Of a stretch of DNA of 64,000 bases, positions 32,989-42,745 are shown one piece after another. Made by a program: the position numbers and the translations under genes. Numbering within the stretch: the stretch's first letter is position 1; each line of letters opens with the position of its first letter. The notes under the pieces are model-generated. The model saw nothing but the letters and a program-made list of their open reading frames with translations, had not been told where the DNA came from and ran no database searches. The DNA is from Saccharopolyspora montiporae. Its GTDB lineage: Bacteria; Actinomycetota; Actinomycetes; Mycobacteriales; Pseudonocardiaceae. The stretch spans positions 124,001 to 188,000 of the forward strand of contig NZ_JADEYC010000005.1 of the NCBI RefSeq assembly GCF_015209505.1. The letters are read 5' to 3'.

Positions 32989-35007
32989 ATGGTGGGCAAG
33001 CGGGCATCGACCACGGGGACGCGGGAGCAGACCGCGGCCGTTGAGCTCCCCGTGGCCCGAGTGCTGGTCGACGTCCCGCTGCCGGTGCACCTGGACCGGC
33101 CGTTCGACTACCTGATCCCGGAGCGGCTCGACGGTGACGCCCGGCCCGGCTGCCGGTTGCGGGTGCGGTTCCGCGGCAAGCTCGTGGACGGGTACCTGCT
33201 GGAGCGGGTCCAGAGCTCCGAGTTCACCGGCAGGCTGTCCTGGGTGGAGCGCGTGGTCTCCGCCGAACCGGTGCTCACCCCGCAGCTGCTGGAGCTGTCC
33301 CGCGCGATCGCCGCCAAGTACGGGGGGATGCTCGCCGACGTGGTCCGGCTGGTCGTGCCGCCGCGGCACGCGTCGGCGGAGAAGAACGCACCGACCGAGC
33401 CCGGCCCGGCGCCGCAGGTTCCGGACCCCACCGCGTGGCAGCACTACCGGCACGGCACGTCGTTCCTGGACGCGGTGCGCGCCGGGCGCCGGGCGCGGGC
33501 CGTGTGGCAGGCGCTGCCGGGGGAGGAATGGCCGGCCCGGTTGGCCGAGGCGGCTGCGACCGCGGCCGCAGCGGGGCGCGGGGCGCTGCTGGTGGTGCCG
33601 GACCACCGCGACGTGGACCGGCTGCACGCCGCCTGCGTCGAGCTGCTCGGTACGGACGGGGTCGTGGCGCTGTCCGCCGATCTGCCCCCGCAGCAGCGCT
33701 ACCGCCGATGGCTGGCGGTGCTGCGCGGCGCGGTGCGGGTGGTCGTGGGAACACGCGCGGCGATGTTCGCGCCGGTGCACGACCTCGGGCTCGCGGTGGT
33801 GTGGGATGACGGGGACGAGCTGCACAGCTATCCGCAGGTGCCGTTCCCGCACACGCGCGAGGTGCTGGTGCATCGGGCGCACGCCGCGGGCGCCGCGTTG
33901 GTCGTGGGCGGGTTCGCGCGGACGGCGGAGGCGGCGCTGCTGCTGGAGTCCGGGTGGGCGCACGAGCTCTCCGCCGACCGCGACCGGCTCCGCCGGCACG
34001 CGCCGCGGGTGACCGCCATCGGTGAGGACTGGCAGCTGGCCCGGGACGAGGCCGCCCGCGCCGCGCGGCTGCCGTCGGTCGGTTTCGAGGCGGCGCGCAC
34101 CTCGCTGCAGTCCGGGAAACCGGTGCTCGTCCAGGTGCCCCGGCGCGGATACGTCCCGGCACTGGCCTGCGGGGATTGCCGGGAGAAGGCGCGCTGCCGG
34201 CGGTGTGCGGGACCGCTGGCACTGCCCGGCGGTACCGAAGGCGGTGCGCCGAAACCCGCCGCGTGCCGGTGGTGCGGTGCGGCCGAGGCCGCGTTCCGCT
34301 GCTCCTCCTGCGGTTCCCGCAGGTTGCGCGCGGTCGCGGTCGGCGCGGTGCGCACTGCCGAGGAGCTGGGGCGGGCGTTCAGCAATGTCGCGGTGCTGAC
34401 CTCGGGTTCCGGAGCGGTGCTGCCCAGCGTGCCGGACCGGCCGGCGCTGGTGGTGTGCACGCCGGGCGCCGAACCGGTCGCCGCGGGCGGGTACGGCGCG
34501 GCGCTGCTGATGGATGGTGCGGCGCTGCTCGGCCGCCCGGAGCTGCGCGCGGCGGAAACCGCGCTGCGCCTGTGGTTCGGCGCGGCCGCGCTGGTGCGTC
34601 CCGCCGAGCAGGGCGGACGGGTGATCGTGATGGCCGATTCCACCCTGCAGCCGGTGCAGGCGCTGGTGCGCTGGGATCCGGGGTGGTTCGCCGGGCTGGA
34701 ACTGGCCGAACGCGCCGAACTCGGCTTCCCGCCCGCGCGCCGGGTCGCGGCGGTGGACGGTGCTCCGGACGCCATCGAGGCGCTGCTCGACCTGGCCGAA
34801 CTCCCGCCGTCCGCGGAAGTCCTCGGTCCGGTCCCGCTCGGCGAGGTCGACGAGGACGGTGCCGCCGAGCGGGAGCGGTTGATCGTGCGTGTGCCGCGGA
34901 CCGACGGCCGCGCGCTGGCCGGCGCGCTGCACGACGCGCAGGCGGTGCGGGCGGCCCGCAAGGCCAGCGAACTCCAGGTGCGCCTGGATCCGCTGGAGAT
35001 GCTGTGA
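32989..35007 (+). CDS. priA: PriA-like primosomal protein lacking helicase motifs
   Basis: 672-aa actinobacterial form of replication restart protein N'. The N-terminal 3'-DNA-binding domain is clear (VLVDVPLPVHLDRPFDYLIPE). The region that should hold Walker A (GVTGSGKT in E. coli) has only AAAAGRGALLVVPDHRD, and the DEAH box is replaced by VVWDDGDE, so ATPase activity is unlikely. The zinc-binding Cys cluster remains (CGDCREKARCRRC, CRWCGAAEAAFRCSSC, near 400-445). The same degeneration is known in mycobacteria, so it is lineage-typical. Leaderless-like spacing (TAGAGA, 6 nt, ATG) competes with a short AAGGG SD. Confidence 0.9.
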   Translation: MVGKRASTTGTREQTAAVELPVARVLVDVPLPVHLDRPFDYLIPERLDGDARPGCRLRVRFRGKLVDGYLLERVQSSEFTGRLSWVERVVSAEPVLTPQLLELSRAIAAKYGGMLADVVRLVVPPRHASAEKNAPTEPGPAPQVPDPTAWQHYRHGTSFLDAVRAGRRARAVWQALPGEEWPARLAEAAATAAAAGRGALLVVPDHRDVDRLHAACVELLGTDGVVALSADLPPQQRYRRWLAVLRGAVRVVVGTRAAMFAPVHDLGLAVVWDDGDELHSYPQVPFPHTREVLVHRAHAAGAALVVGGFARTAEAALLLESGWAHELSADRDRLRRHAPRVTAIGEDWQLARDEAARAARLPSVGFEAARTSLQSGKPVLVQVPRRGYVPALACGDCREKARCRRCAGPLALPGGTEGGAPKPAACRWCGAAEAAFRCSSCGSRRLRAVAVGAVRTAEELGRAFSNVAVLTSGSGAVLPSVPDRPALVVCTPGAEPVAAGGYGAALLMDGAALLGRPELRAAETALRLWFGAAALVRPAEQGGRVIVMADSTLQPVQALVRWDPGWFAGLELAERAELGFPPARRVAAVDGAPDAIEALLDLAELPPSAEVLGPVPLGEVDEDGAAERERLIVRVPRTDGRALAGALHDAQAVRAARKASELQVRLDPLEML

Positions 35008-35011
35008 GCGG

Positions 35012-36040
35012 TCAGTACCGGTGGACGTCGGCGCCCGGGGATTCCGGCGGCGCGTCCTGCGGTGCCGAGATGCGGTCCGGGTCGCCGTCCGAGGTGTAGC
35101 GGCCGCCCGGATCGGCGGCCAGCGAGTCCAGCCACGCGGTCGAACCGTAGTCGGCGTCCTCGCCCTCCGGTCCCTGCGATCGGATGCGCGGCACGTTCAG
35201 CGGGTCGAAATCGGCCGCGTGTGGCGAGGACGATGGGTTCGATCCGACCAGCATGACGCTGTCGTAGCGGTAGTCGACGCCGTCGGCGGATCCGGCCGCG
35301 GCCAGCTGCTCGTCCTCCGGGTGCACGCCCAGCGGCAGCGCCAGCGAGCGGACCTGCGCCTGCGGTACCGCCTCGCGGATGATCCGGTGCATCCCGGCGA
35401 TCTCCTGTTGGGCCTCCTCGGCCGGGACCTGGCCGAGGTTCGGGTGGCCGACGGTGTGGTTGCCGATCTCGAAACCGTGCTCGTGCAACCAGGTGAGGCT
35501 GCGCTGCCCGGTGGGTTCCTCGAACGGCGGGTCGAAGACGTAGAAGGTCGCCTTCGGTGCGAAACCGGGGTTGCGCTCGGCGACGTCGAGCAGGATCGGC
35601 ACCGCGGTGCCCGGGAGCGGGTTGCCGGCTCCGTCCACCTGGAACTGGCTCGTCGCGCCGTCGTCGAAGGTGAGCACCACCGGGTGCTTGCCCGCGGGGA
35701 TGTCGATGTCCCCGGTCGCGAACTCGGTGGCTGTGACCGGCACGTAATCCTCGTCGGCCAACCGCTGCAGCTCCGCGCGGAAGTCCTCCGGCGTGCGCTC
35801 GTAAACGCCGGACGGCTCCGAGGTGATCCGGTGGTACATGAGCACCGGGACGTCGCCGAGCTCGTTGGCGCCCACGTCCTCCGGTGCGGGCGGCGGCGGT
35901 TCCGGAGGTGGCGGAGCGGGCCGCGGTGCGGGCGGCGCGGTGGCGGCGTCCGGACCGCTTCCCGCGCATCCCGACACCAGCAGACCGAGCGCGGCCGCCG
36001 CGGCGAGCACGGCACCGGGGCGGTTCGTGAGCGCGAACAT
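35012..36040 (-). CDS. Lipoprotein polysaccharide deacetylase (NodB/CE4)
   Basis: 342-aa exported protein. The signal peptide ends in a lipobox LLVSGC (about residues 20-25), followed by a Pro-rich linker (PAPRPAPPPPEPPPPAP) that could span the peptidoglycan. The CE4 domain has VPVLMYHRI, the metal/catalytic VVLTFDDG near 120 and HTVGHPNL (HxxxH) near 193. The probable substrate is an N-acetylated cell-wall or extracellular glycan. The ATG follows a TACGGT box by 8 nt. The gene ends 4 bp from priA, tail to tail, and is divergent from a glycosidase-like gene, suggesting a cell-envelope pair. Confidence 0.88.
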   Translation of the reverse strand: MFALTNRPGAVLAAAAALGLLVSGCAGSGPDAATAPPAPRPAPPPPEPPPPAPEDVGANELGDVPVLMYHRITSEPSGVYERTPEDFRAELQRLADEDYVPVTATEFATGDIDIPAGKHPVVLTFDDGATSQFQVDGAGNPLPGTAVPILLDVAERNPGFAPKATFYVFDPPFEEPTGQRSLTWLHEHGFEIGNHTVGHPNLGQVPAEEAQQEIAGMHRIIREAVPQAQVRSLALPLGVHPEDEQLAAAGSADGVDYRYDSVMLVGSNPSSSPHAADFDPLNVPRIRSQGPEGEDADYGSTAWLDSLAADPGGRYTSDGDPDRISAPQDAPPESPGADVHRY

Positions 36041-36048
36041 ACCGGCAC

Positions 36049-36054
36049 ACCGTA
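36049..36054 (-). promoter_or_regulatory. -10 box of probable leaderless deacetylase mRNA
   Basis: TACGGT on the minus strand is 8 nt from the ATG. There is no SD between them, so transcription most likely begins at or within a base or two of the start codon. Confidence 0.45.
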
Positions 36055-36247
36055 GAGATCTGCGCGCTCGGGCGGTTCCGCCAAGCGGTGGGCGTGATCG
36101 GGTTTCACCCGGACCGAGGTGTCGGCGGCGCACTGAAACGATCACCTGTTGATCCGGGGGTGGCGGTCCTGCGAGGGTTGACGCGTCGTCCGGGTTGCCG
36201 AAGCCGTTCGCAGCCGCGGGAATTCGCCCACGTCGGGGAGGCGAAGG

Positions 36248-37861
36248 ATGTCGGATGCATCTGCGGACCGCGGTGTCTCGGCGAAGCTGCGCGCCGTGCT
36301 GCGGGCCGTGCCGCGGTCGGTGCTGGTGGGCGCGGCGACGGTCCTGGTGCTGCTGGTCGGGTTCGTGCTGCTGCGCTCGCTGTCCACTGCGGACGTTCGG
36401 GTCAGCGGGGCGGGCGGCGACGGGCCGGTGACGCGGGAAGCGGTGCAGCAGATCCGCGTGCACACGGCGGATTCCGCCTCGGCGGTCGTGCTGCTGGATG
36501 GCCGTCCGGTGCCGACCCGCGAGCAGGACGGGGCGATCGGGTTACGTCCGGGCGAATTGTCCGATGGCGAGCACGAGCTCAGCGTCCAGGTGCCGCGGAG
36601 CCCGTCGTGGCTCGGCACGTCCAGCACCGAGCACCGGTTCACTGTGGACGGCGAGCCGCCGGTGCTCCGGGTGGCGGATTCGCTGCGTCCGCAACGCCCG
36701 GGCGAACCGGTGACGGTGGAGGGAACCGCGCAGGGGGCCGAACGCGTCGAGGTCGCCGGGAACGCGGTGCCGACGGCGCCGGACGGCTCGTTCTCCTCGG
36801 TGGTGCAGAATCCGGACCGGGAAGTGCGCGTCACCGCCGTCGACGCGGCGGGAAACCGCGCCGAGCAGATGATGACGGTGCACGTGCGGCATCCCGGGAT
36901 GCGCGCGGTGCACATGACCGGCCTGGCCTGGACCAGCGATACGCTGCGCGAGCCGGTGCTGGAGATGGCGCGGCAGGGCCGCATCGACACGGTGGAGCTC
37001 GACATCAAGGACGAGAGCGGCGAAGTGCCCTACGATTCCCGGGTTCCGCTGGCCAACCGGATCGGCGCGGTCAAGAACTACTACGACGCCAAGCAGAGCA
37101 TCGACCAGTTGCACAGCATGGGGGTGCGGGTCGTGGGCCGGTTGGTGGCGTTCAAGGACCCCATCCTGGGCGAATCATCGTGGCGTGCGGGTCATCCCGA
37201 GCGCGTGGTGCAGACCAGCGACGGGCAGCCGTGGTCGACCGGCGGGTACGGCAGCTTCGCGTTCACCAACTTCGCGGACCCGGTGGTGCGCCAGTACAAC
37301 ATCGACATCGCGGCCGAAGCGGTCGAGCTGGGCTTCGACGACATCCTCTACGACTACGTGCGCCGGCCGGACGGCGACATCGGCGAGATGCGGCTGCCCG
37401 GCCTGCAGACGACTCCGGAGGCCAGCGTGGCCGGATTCCTGCGCGAGACCCAGCCCGAGGTCCGTTCGCGGGGCGCGCTGCTGGGTGCTTCGGTGTTCGG
37501 CATCGCCGTCGACCGGCCCACCGAGATCGCCCAGGACATCCGCCAGATGTCGCAGTTCGTGGACTACATCGCGCCGATGGTCTATCCGTCGCATTGGGCG
37601 CCGGGGGAGTTCGACGTCGACAACCCGGACGCGCAGCCGTTCGACATCGTGCAGCGGTCGTTGGCGGTGTTCGCCGACATCGTGCGCGGGACGGATGTGC
37701 AGATCATCCCGTGGCTGCAGGACTTCAGCCTCGGCGCGGAGTACGGGCCGGAGGAGGTGCGCGCGCAGATCGATGCCGCGGCCAGCAACGACATGGATTC
37801 CTTCCTGCTGTGGGCGGCGAACTGCCGCTACACCGGGGAGGCGCTGACGCCGCAGGGCTGA
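36248..37861 (+). CDS. Membrane-anchored glycoside hydrolase-like protein (DUF4015 type)
   Basis: 537-aa protein with an N-terminal TM anchor (about 24-44, VLVGAATVLVLLVGFVLLRS), an Ig-like beta region (about 100-215, VEGTAQGAERVEVAGNAV...VRVTAVDAAGNRA), and a TIM-barrel domain (about 218-530) with TVELDIKDESGEVPYDS, GVRVVGRLVAFKDP, LGFDDILYDYVRRPDG and YIAPMVYPSHW. This matches the DUF4015 putative glycosidase family. The acidic residues in ELDIKDE and LYDYVRRP are candidate catalytic or binding residues. Start at ATG 36248 with GGGGAGGCGAAGG upstream. It lies divergent from the deacetylase. Confidence 0.85.
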   Translation: MSDASADRGVSAKLRAVLRAVPRSVLVGAATVLVLLVGFVLLRSLSTADVRVSGAGGDGPVTREAVQQIRVHTADSASAVVLLDGRPVPTREQDGAIGLRPGELSDGEHELSVQVPRSPSWLGTSSTEHRFTVDGEPPVLRVADSLRPQRPGEPVTVEGTAQGAERVEVAGNAVPTAPDGSFSSVVQNPDREVRVTAVDAAGNRAEQMMTVHVRHPGMRAVHMTGLAWTSDTLREPVLEMARQGRIDTVELDIKDESGEVPYDSRVPLANRIGAVKNYYDAKQSIDQLHSMGVRVVGRLVAFKDPILGESSWRAGHPERVVQTSDGQPWSTGGYGSFAFTNFADPVVRQYNIDIAAEAVELGFDDILYDYVRRPDGDIGEMRLPGLQTTPEASVAGFLRETQPEVRSRGALLGASVFGIAVDRPTEIAQDIRQMSQFVDYIAPMVYPSHWAPGEFDVDNPDAQPFDIVQRSLAVFADIVRGTDVQIIPWLQDFSLGAEYGPEEVRAQIDAAASNDMDSFLLWAANCRYTGEALTPQG

Positions 37862-37955
37862 GCGGGTGCCGGCCTCCGGGAACCCGGTTCGGCGCCGGGA
37901 CATCGGGGTGCGGATCTGGCAGAGTGTCCGGCACCGCCGAGCCGGGGAGGGTGCG

Positions 37956-39746
37956 ATGCCCGCGAGACCAGTCCGAACCGCACTGAGCGCCGTCGCGTGC
38001 TGCGCCCTGGTCGCGCCCGTCGCGCAGGCCGCTCCGCCCGGCGCGGGATCGGCCGCACCCCCGGAGCAGGCCGAGGCGGTCGGTTATGGCGGCGCGGTGA
38101 GCAGCGTCGATCCGGACGCGACGCGGGCCGGTGTGGAGGTGCTGCGCCGCGGGGGCAACGCTACCGATGCCGCGGTCGCGGTGGCCGCGGCACTGGGCGT
38201 GACCGAACCGTACTCGGCGGGTGTCGGCGGTGGCGGGTACTTCGTGCACTACGACGCGGACAGCGGCAAGGTATCCACAGTGGACGGGAGGGAGCGGGCG
38301 CCGGGATCGGTGGACGAGGACCTCTTCCTCCAGGACGGCGCACCGATCCCGGAGGACGAGGCGATCACCAGCGGCCTGGGCACCGGCGTCCCCGGCACGC
38401 CGGCGACCTGGCAGCGCGCCCTGGACAACTGGGGCAGCGCCGGGCTCGACGAAGTGCTGCGGCCGGCGACCAAACTCGCCGAGAACGGGTTCGCCGTCGA
38501 CGAGACGTTCCGCGAGCAGACCGCCGACAACGAGGAGCGCTTCCGCGACTTCCCGGCCACCCGCGAGCTGTTCCTGCCCGGCGGCCGGCTGCCCGAGGTC
38601 GGGCAGGTGCTGCGCAATCCGGACCTGGCCGAGACCTACCGGCAGCTCGGTGACGACGTCGCGGAGTTCTACCGCGGCGACATCGGCCGGGACGTCGCCG
38701 CGGCGGTCAACCGGCCCCCGGTGGATCCCGCGGCCGACCGGGAGGTGCGCCCGGGCCGGATGGCCGAGCAGGACGTGCGCGGCTACGAGGTCACCGAGCC
38801 CGAGCCGACGCGCAGCGGATACCGCGGGCTGGACGTGTACGGCATGCCGCCGACCAGCTCGGGCGGCATCGCGGTCGGCGAGGCGCTCAACGTGCTGGAG
38901 CGCACCGATCCGGCCGTGCAGGACGACGCGCAGTACCTGCACCGCTTCCTGGAGGCGAGCAAGCTCGCCTTCGCCGACCGCGACCGGTACGTGGGCGATC
39001 CCGAGTCCACCGACGTGCCGACGCAGCAGCTGCTCGACGACCGGTTCGCGGCGTCCCGGGAGTGCCTGATCCGCGACGACGCGGTGCTGCCCGCCCCGGT
39101 GGCGCCCGGCGAACCGCACGATCCCGGCGGCTGCCCGGGCGGGACCGCGCAGCGCCCGGCCGGGGACGAGGGGCCGAACACCACGCACCTGACGGTGGCC
39201 GACCGCAGCGGCGACGTCGTGTCCTACACGCTGACCATCGAGCAGACCGGCGGCAACGGCATCGTCGTGCCCGGCCGGGGTTTCCTGCTCAACAACGAGC
39301 TGACCGACTTCGACTTCGAAGCCACCGGCGAGGGCGATCCGAACCTGCCCGGTCCCGGCAAGCGGCCGCGCAGTTCGATGAGCCCGGTGATCCTGCTGCG
39401 CGACGGTGAACCGGTGCTGGCCGCGGGCAGTCCCGGCGGGGCCACCATCATCACCACCGTGCTGCAGGTGCTCACCGGGCGCGTGGACCGCGGGATGCCG
39501 CTGGTCGACGCGATCGCCGCGCCGCGGGCGTCGCAGCGCAACACCGCGGAGACCGAGGCCGAACCGGCCTTCCGGGACAGCGGGCCGGCGCGCGAGCTGG
39601 CAGCGCTCGGGCACCGGTTCACCGACGGCGGGGAGATCGGCGCGGCCACCGCGCTGGAACGGCTCCCGGACGGGCGGTGGCTCGCGGCGGCCGAACCGGA
39701 GCGCCGCGGCGGCGGCGCGGCGGCGGTGGTGCTGCCCGCGCCCTGA
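37956..39746 (+). CDS. ggt: Secreted gamma-glutamyltransferase
   Basis: 596-aa precursor of the Ntn-hydrolase that removes gamma-glutamyl groups from glutathione-like compounds. Signal peptide MPARPVRTALSAVACCALVA ends at AQA near residue 28. The proenzyme region (VDPDATRAGVEVLRRGGNATDAAVAVAAAL) precedes the autocleavage Thr in GPNTTHLTVAD near 408; the small subunit then has the typical GFLLNNELTDF, RPRSSMSPVIL and GSPGGATIITTVLQVL. The ATG at 37956 has GGGGAGG at good distance; a longer frame from 37866 would hide the signal peptide. Confidence 0.93.
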   Translation: MPARPVRTALSAVACCALVAPVAQAAPPGAGSAAPPEQAEAVGYGGAVSSVDPDATRAGVEVLRRGGNATDAAVAVAAALGVTEPYSAGVGGGGYFVHYDADSGKVSTVDGRERAPGSVDEDLFLQDGAPIPEDEAITSGLGTGVPGTPATWQRALDNWGSAGLDEVLRPATKLAENGFAVDETFREQTADNEERFRDFPATRELFLPGGRLPEVGQVLRNPDLAETYRQLGDDVAEFYRGDIGRDVAAAVNRPPVDPAADREVRPGRMAEQDVRGYEVTEPEPTRSGYRGLDVYGMPPTSSGGIAVGEALNVLERTDPAVQDDAQYLHRFLEASKLAFADRDRYVGDPESTDVPTQQLLDDRFAASRECLIRDDAVLPAPVAPGEPHDPGGCPGGTAQRPAGDEGPNTTHLTVADRSGDVVSYTLTIEQTGGNGIVVPGRGFLLNNELTDFDFEATGEGDPNLPGPGKRPRSSMSPVILLRDGEPVLAAGSPGGATIITTVLQVLTGRVDRGMPLVDAIAAPRASQRNTAETEAEPAFRDSGPARELAALGHRFTDGGEIGAATALERLPDGRWLAAAEPERRGGGAAAVVLPAP

Positions 39747-39837
39747 CGTGCACCGAGGCATTGCGCGGAGATCCGGAGACGGCGACTAGACTCGGCGGGT
39801 CGTGCCCGCCGACCTCGACGCAACGCAGGGAGCGCAT

Positions 39838-40386
39838 GTGACAGTCCAGCCGATCCGGCTCTTCGGCGACCCGGTGCTGCGCAGCCGGGCCGATGAGGTC
39901 GTCGACTTCGACAAGGAGCTGCGCAACCTGGTCCGCGACCTGTGGGACTCGATGGAGGCCGAGCAGGGCGCCGGGCTGGCGGCACCGCAGCTGGGGGTGG
40001 GCCTGCGGGTGTTCACCTACCACTGCGACGGCTTCGCGGGGCACCTGATCAACCCGACCTGGACGGCCGTCGGCGGCGAGGACCAGTTCGGACCGGAGGG
40101 CTGTCTGTCCATCCCCGGCATGTCCTGGGACTGCCTGCGGTCTGCGCACGTGGTGGCGCGCGGCTGGAACATGCACGGTGAGCCGGTCGAGGTCGAGGGC
40201 ACCGACCTGCTGGCGCGCTGCATCCAGCACGAGACCGACCACCTGGACGGCGTGCTGTTCCTGGACCGGCTCGACGAGCAGACCCGCAAGGCCGCGATGC
40301 GCGAGATCCGCGGCGCCGACTGGTTCGCCGGCAGCGAGCCGGTGGTCAAGCAGAACCCGCACCCGCTGTTCGGCGGGGGCCGCTGA
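39838..40386 (+). CDS. def: Peptide deformylase
   Basis: 182-aa metalloenzyme removing formyl groups from nascent peptides. All three motifs are intact: GAGLAAPQ (near 44), EGCLSIPG (near 88) and QHETDHLDG (near 131), the last a HExxH metal site. GTG at 39838 has AGGGAG 8 nt away and gives the usual [14 protein letters not shown] start. An upstream GTG (39802) sits 9 nt after TAGACT and could be a leaderless start adding 12 residues. Overlaps fmt by one base. Confidence 0.95.
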   Translation: MTVQPIRLFGDPVLRSRADEVVDFDKELRNLVRDLWDSMEAEQGAGLAAPQLGVGLRVFTYHCDGFAGHLINPTWTAVGGEDQFGPEGCLSIPGMSWDCLRSAHVVARGWNMHGEPVEVEGTDLLARCIQHETDHLDGVLFLDRLDEQTRKAAMREIRGADWFAGSEPVVKQNPHPLFGGGR

Positions 40387-41318
40387 TGCGCGTGGTGTTC
40401 GCCGGCACCCCGGAACCGGCGGTGCCCGCGCTGCAGGCGCTGCTGGACGCGGACCGGCACGAGGTCGTGGCCGTGGTCACCCGCCCGGACGCGCCGGCCG
40501 GCCGCGGCCGCAAGCTCGTGCGCTCCCCGGTCGGGGAGCTCGCCGACCGGCACGGGATCGAGGTGCTCACCCCGGCCCGCGCCGCGGATCCGGAATTCCT
40601 GCAGCGGTTGCGCGATCTCGCCCCGGACTGCTGCCCGGTGGTGGCCTACGGCGCCCTGTTGCGCGAGGAAGCGCTGGCGATCCCGCCGCACGGGTGGCTC
40701 AACCTGCACTTCTCGCTGCTGCCCGCGTGGCGCGGAGCCGCCCCGGTGCAGGCCGCGGTGCGGCACGGCGACGAGTTCACCGGGGTCAGCGCGTTCCGGC
40801 TGGTCCCGGAGATGGACGCGGGACCGGTGTACGGGGTCGCGACCGAGCGGGTGCGGCCCGCCGATACCGCGGGCGAGCTCCTCGACCGGCTCGCGGTCTC
40901 CGGAGCGCAGCTGCTGGTGGCGACCCTGGACTCGTTGGAGACCGGGGAGATCCAGGCACGCGAGCAGCCCGCGGACGGGGTCAGCTATGCGCCGAAGGTC
41001 ACCGTCGAGGACGCCAAGGTCGACTTCACCCGGCCCGCGCAGGCGGTGGACCGCCTGATCCGGTCGGTCACGCCCGACCCGGGGGCGTGGGCGCTGCTCG
41101 ACGGCGAGCGATTCAAGCTCGGGCCGGTGCGGGTGGCCGAGGCCGCCGAGGTCCGGCCGGAACCGGGTGAGATCGTGGTGGAACGGCGCCGCGTGCTGGT
41201 GGGCACCGCCACCGCTCCGGTGGAGCTGGGTGCGGTGCAGGCGGCAGGGAAGAAGCGGATGGCGGCTGCGGACTGGGCCCGCGGCACCCGCATCGAGCGA
41301 GGAGAACAGCTCACGTGA
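40386..41318 (+). CDS. fmt: Methionyl-tRNA formyltransferase
   Basis: 310-aa enzyme formylating initiator Met-tRNA. N-terminal [19 protein letters not shown], the folate-site [21 protein letters not shown] near residue 105 and the second signature [16 protein letters not shown] are conserved; the C-terminal OB-like domain follows (about 205-305). Functionally paired with def, whose stop it overlaps. Confidence 0.97.
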   Translation: MRVVFAGTPEPAVPALQALLDADRHEVVAVVTRPDAPAGRGRKLVRSPVGELADRHGIEVLTPARAADPEFLQRLRDLAPDCCPVVAYGALLREEALAIPPHGWLNLHFSLLPAWRGAAPVQAAVRHGDEFTGVSAFRLVPEMDAGPVYGVATERVRPADTAGELLDRLAVSGAQLLVATLDSLETGEIQAREQPADGVSYAPKVTVEDAKVDFTRPAQAVDRLIRSVTPDPGAWALLDGERFKLGPVRVAEAAEVRPEPGEIVVERRRVLVGTATAPVELGAVQAAGKKRMAAADWARGTRIERGEQLT

Positions 41319-42727
41319 ACGACCGCAGGCGCCCGTCGCGCCCGCCGAAGTCCCGTCCCCCGAAGCGCAAGCCGGACCCGGCTCGCCCGGTGGACATCGA
41401 TCCGGTCCGCATGGCCGCGGTGGAGACGTTGCGGGCGGTCCGCGAGCGCGACGCCTACGCCAACCTGGCTTTGCCTCCGCTGCTCAAGCAGCGCGCCATC
41501 ACCGGGCGCGATGCGGCGCTGGCCACCGAGCTGACCTACGGCACGTGCCGCGCGCAGGGGCTGCTGGACGAGGTCATCGCGGCCTGCAGCAGCCGCCCGG
41601 TGGCCGAGATGGAACCGGCCATGGTCGACGCGCTGCGGGTCGGCGTGTACCAGCTGCTGCGCACCCGGATTCCGGCACACGCGGCAGTCGCGTCCACAGT
41701 GGATATCGTTCGGTTCGAGAACGGCACGAAGCTCTCCGGTTTCGCCAACGCCGTGCTGCGCAAGGTGACCGAGAAGGACGAGCAGGGCTGGCTCGATGAG
41801 CTCGCGCCGGATGCGGCCACCGACCCGATCGGCAACCTGGCGCTGCGGCACGCCCACCCGCGCTGGATCGCCCAGGCGTTCGCCGACTCGCTGGGCGGCG
41901 AACAGGAGCTGGCGGACGCGCTGGCCGCCGACGACGCTCGGCCCGCCGTGCACCTGACCGCCCGGCCCGGGGAGATCAGCGCGGACGAACTGGCCGCGAT
42001 CACCGGCGGCGACCCGGCCCCGTACTCGCCCTACGGCGTGCGCCTGGAAGCCGGGGCCGGCGACCCCGGCGACCTGGAGCCGGTCCGCGAGGGGTTCGCG
42101 ACCGTGCAAGACGAGGGCAGCCAGCTCGTGGCGCTGGCCGCGACCCGGCCCGAGGTCGGCGGCTCGGACGCACGGTGGCTGGACCTGTGTGCCGGCCCGG
42201 GCGGCAAGGCCGCGCTGCTCGGGGCGCTGGCCTCGCTGGACGGCGGTGCGCTGGACGCGGTCGAGCAGACCGCGCACCGCGCCGACCTGGTGCGCCGGGC
42301 CACCGAAGGCCTGCCGGTCGCGGTGCACGTGGCCGACGGCCGCGAGCCCGGACTGGAACCCGGCTACGACCGGGTGCTGGTCGACGCGCCGTGCACCGGA
42401 TTGGGCGCGCTGCGGCGCAGGCCCGAGGCCCGCTGGCGGCGCAAGCCCTCGGACATCGGCGAGCTGAGCAAGCTGCAGCGCGAACTGCTGCTGTCGGCGA
42501 TCCGGCTCACCAGGCCGGGCGGGATCGTCGCCTACGTGGTGTGCTCGCCGCACCTGGCCGAGACCGAGGGCGTGGTGGCCGACGCCGTGCGCCGCACCGG
42601 TGCCGAGGAGATCGATGCCCGGCCGTGGTTCCCGGACGTCCCGGACCTCGGCGAGGGGCCGTCGGTGCAGCTGTGGCCGCACCGGCACGGCACGGACGCC
42701 ATGTTCTGCGCGCTGCTGCGCGCGTGA
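41315..42727 (+). CDS. rsmB: RsmB/NOP family 16S rRNA m5C methyltransferase
   Basis: 470-aa protein with an N-terminal NusB-like helical domain (about 30-165, [24 protein letters not shown]) and a C-terminal SAM-dependent m5C methyltransferase. SAM-binding [18 protein letters not shown] is near residue 288, the motif IV catalytic Cys region is [23 protein letters not shown] split around 352 (DAPCTGLG), and VYVVCSPH-type [10 protein letters not shown] holds the second Cys near 410. GTG start overlapping fmt. Confidence 0.94.
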   Translation: MNDRRRPSRPPKSRPPKRKPDPARPVDIDPVRMAAVETLRAVRERDAYANLALPPLLKQRAITGRDAALATELTYGTCRAQGLLDEVIAACSSRPVAEMEPAMVDALRVGVYQLLRTRIPAHAAVASTVDIVRFENGTKLSGFANAVLRKVTEKDEQGWLDELAPDAATDPIGNLALRHAHPRWIAQAFADSLGGEQELADALAADDARPAVHLTARPGEISADELAAITGGDPAPYSPYGVRLEAGAGDPGDLEPVREGFATVQDEGSQLVALAATRPEVGGSDARWLDLCAGPGGKAALLGALASLDGGALDAVEQTAHRADLVRRATEGLPVAVHVADGREPGLEPGYDRVLVDAPCTGLGALRRRPEARWRRKPSDIGELSKLQRELLLSAIRLTRPGGIVAYVVCSPHLAETEGVVADAVRRTGAEEIDARPWFPDVPDLGEGPSVQLWPHRHGTDAMFCALLRA

Positions 42728-42745
42728 CCGGCCCGGAGGGTGGCG

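Noticed and set aside
32446-34932. 828-codon minus frame ending in trmL
   Set aside because: Only the last 151 residues are TrmL-like; the rest is antisense to priA and low-complexity Arg/Pro/Gly.
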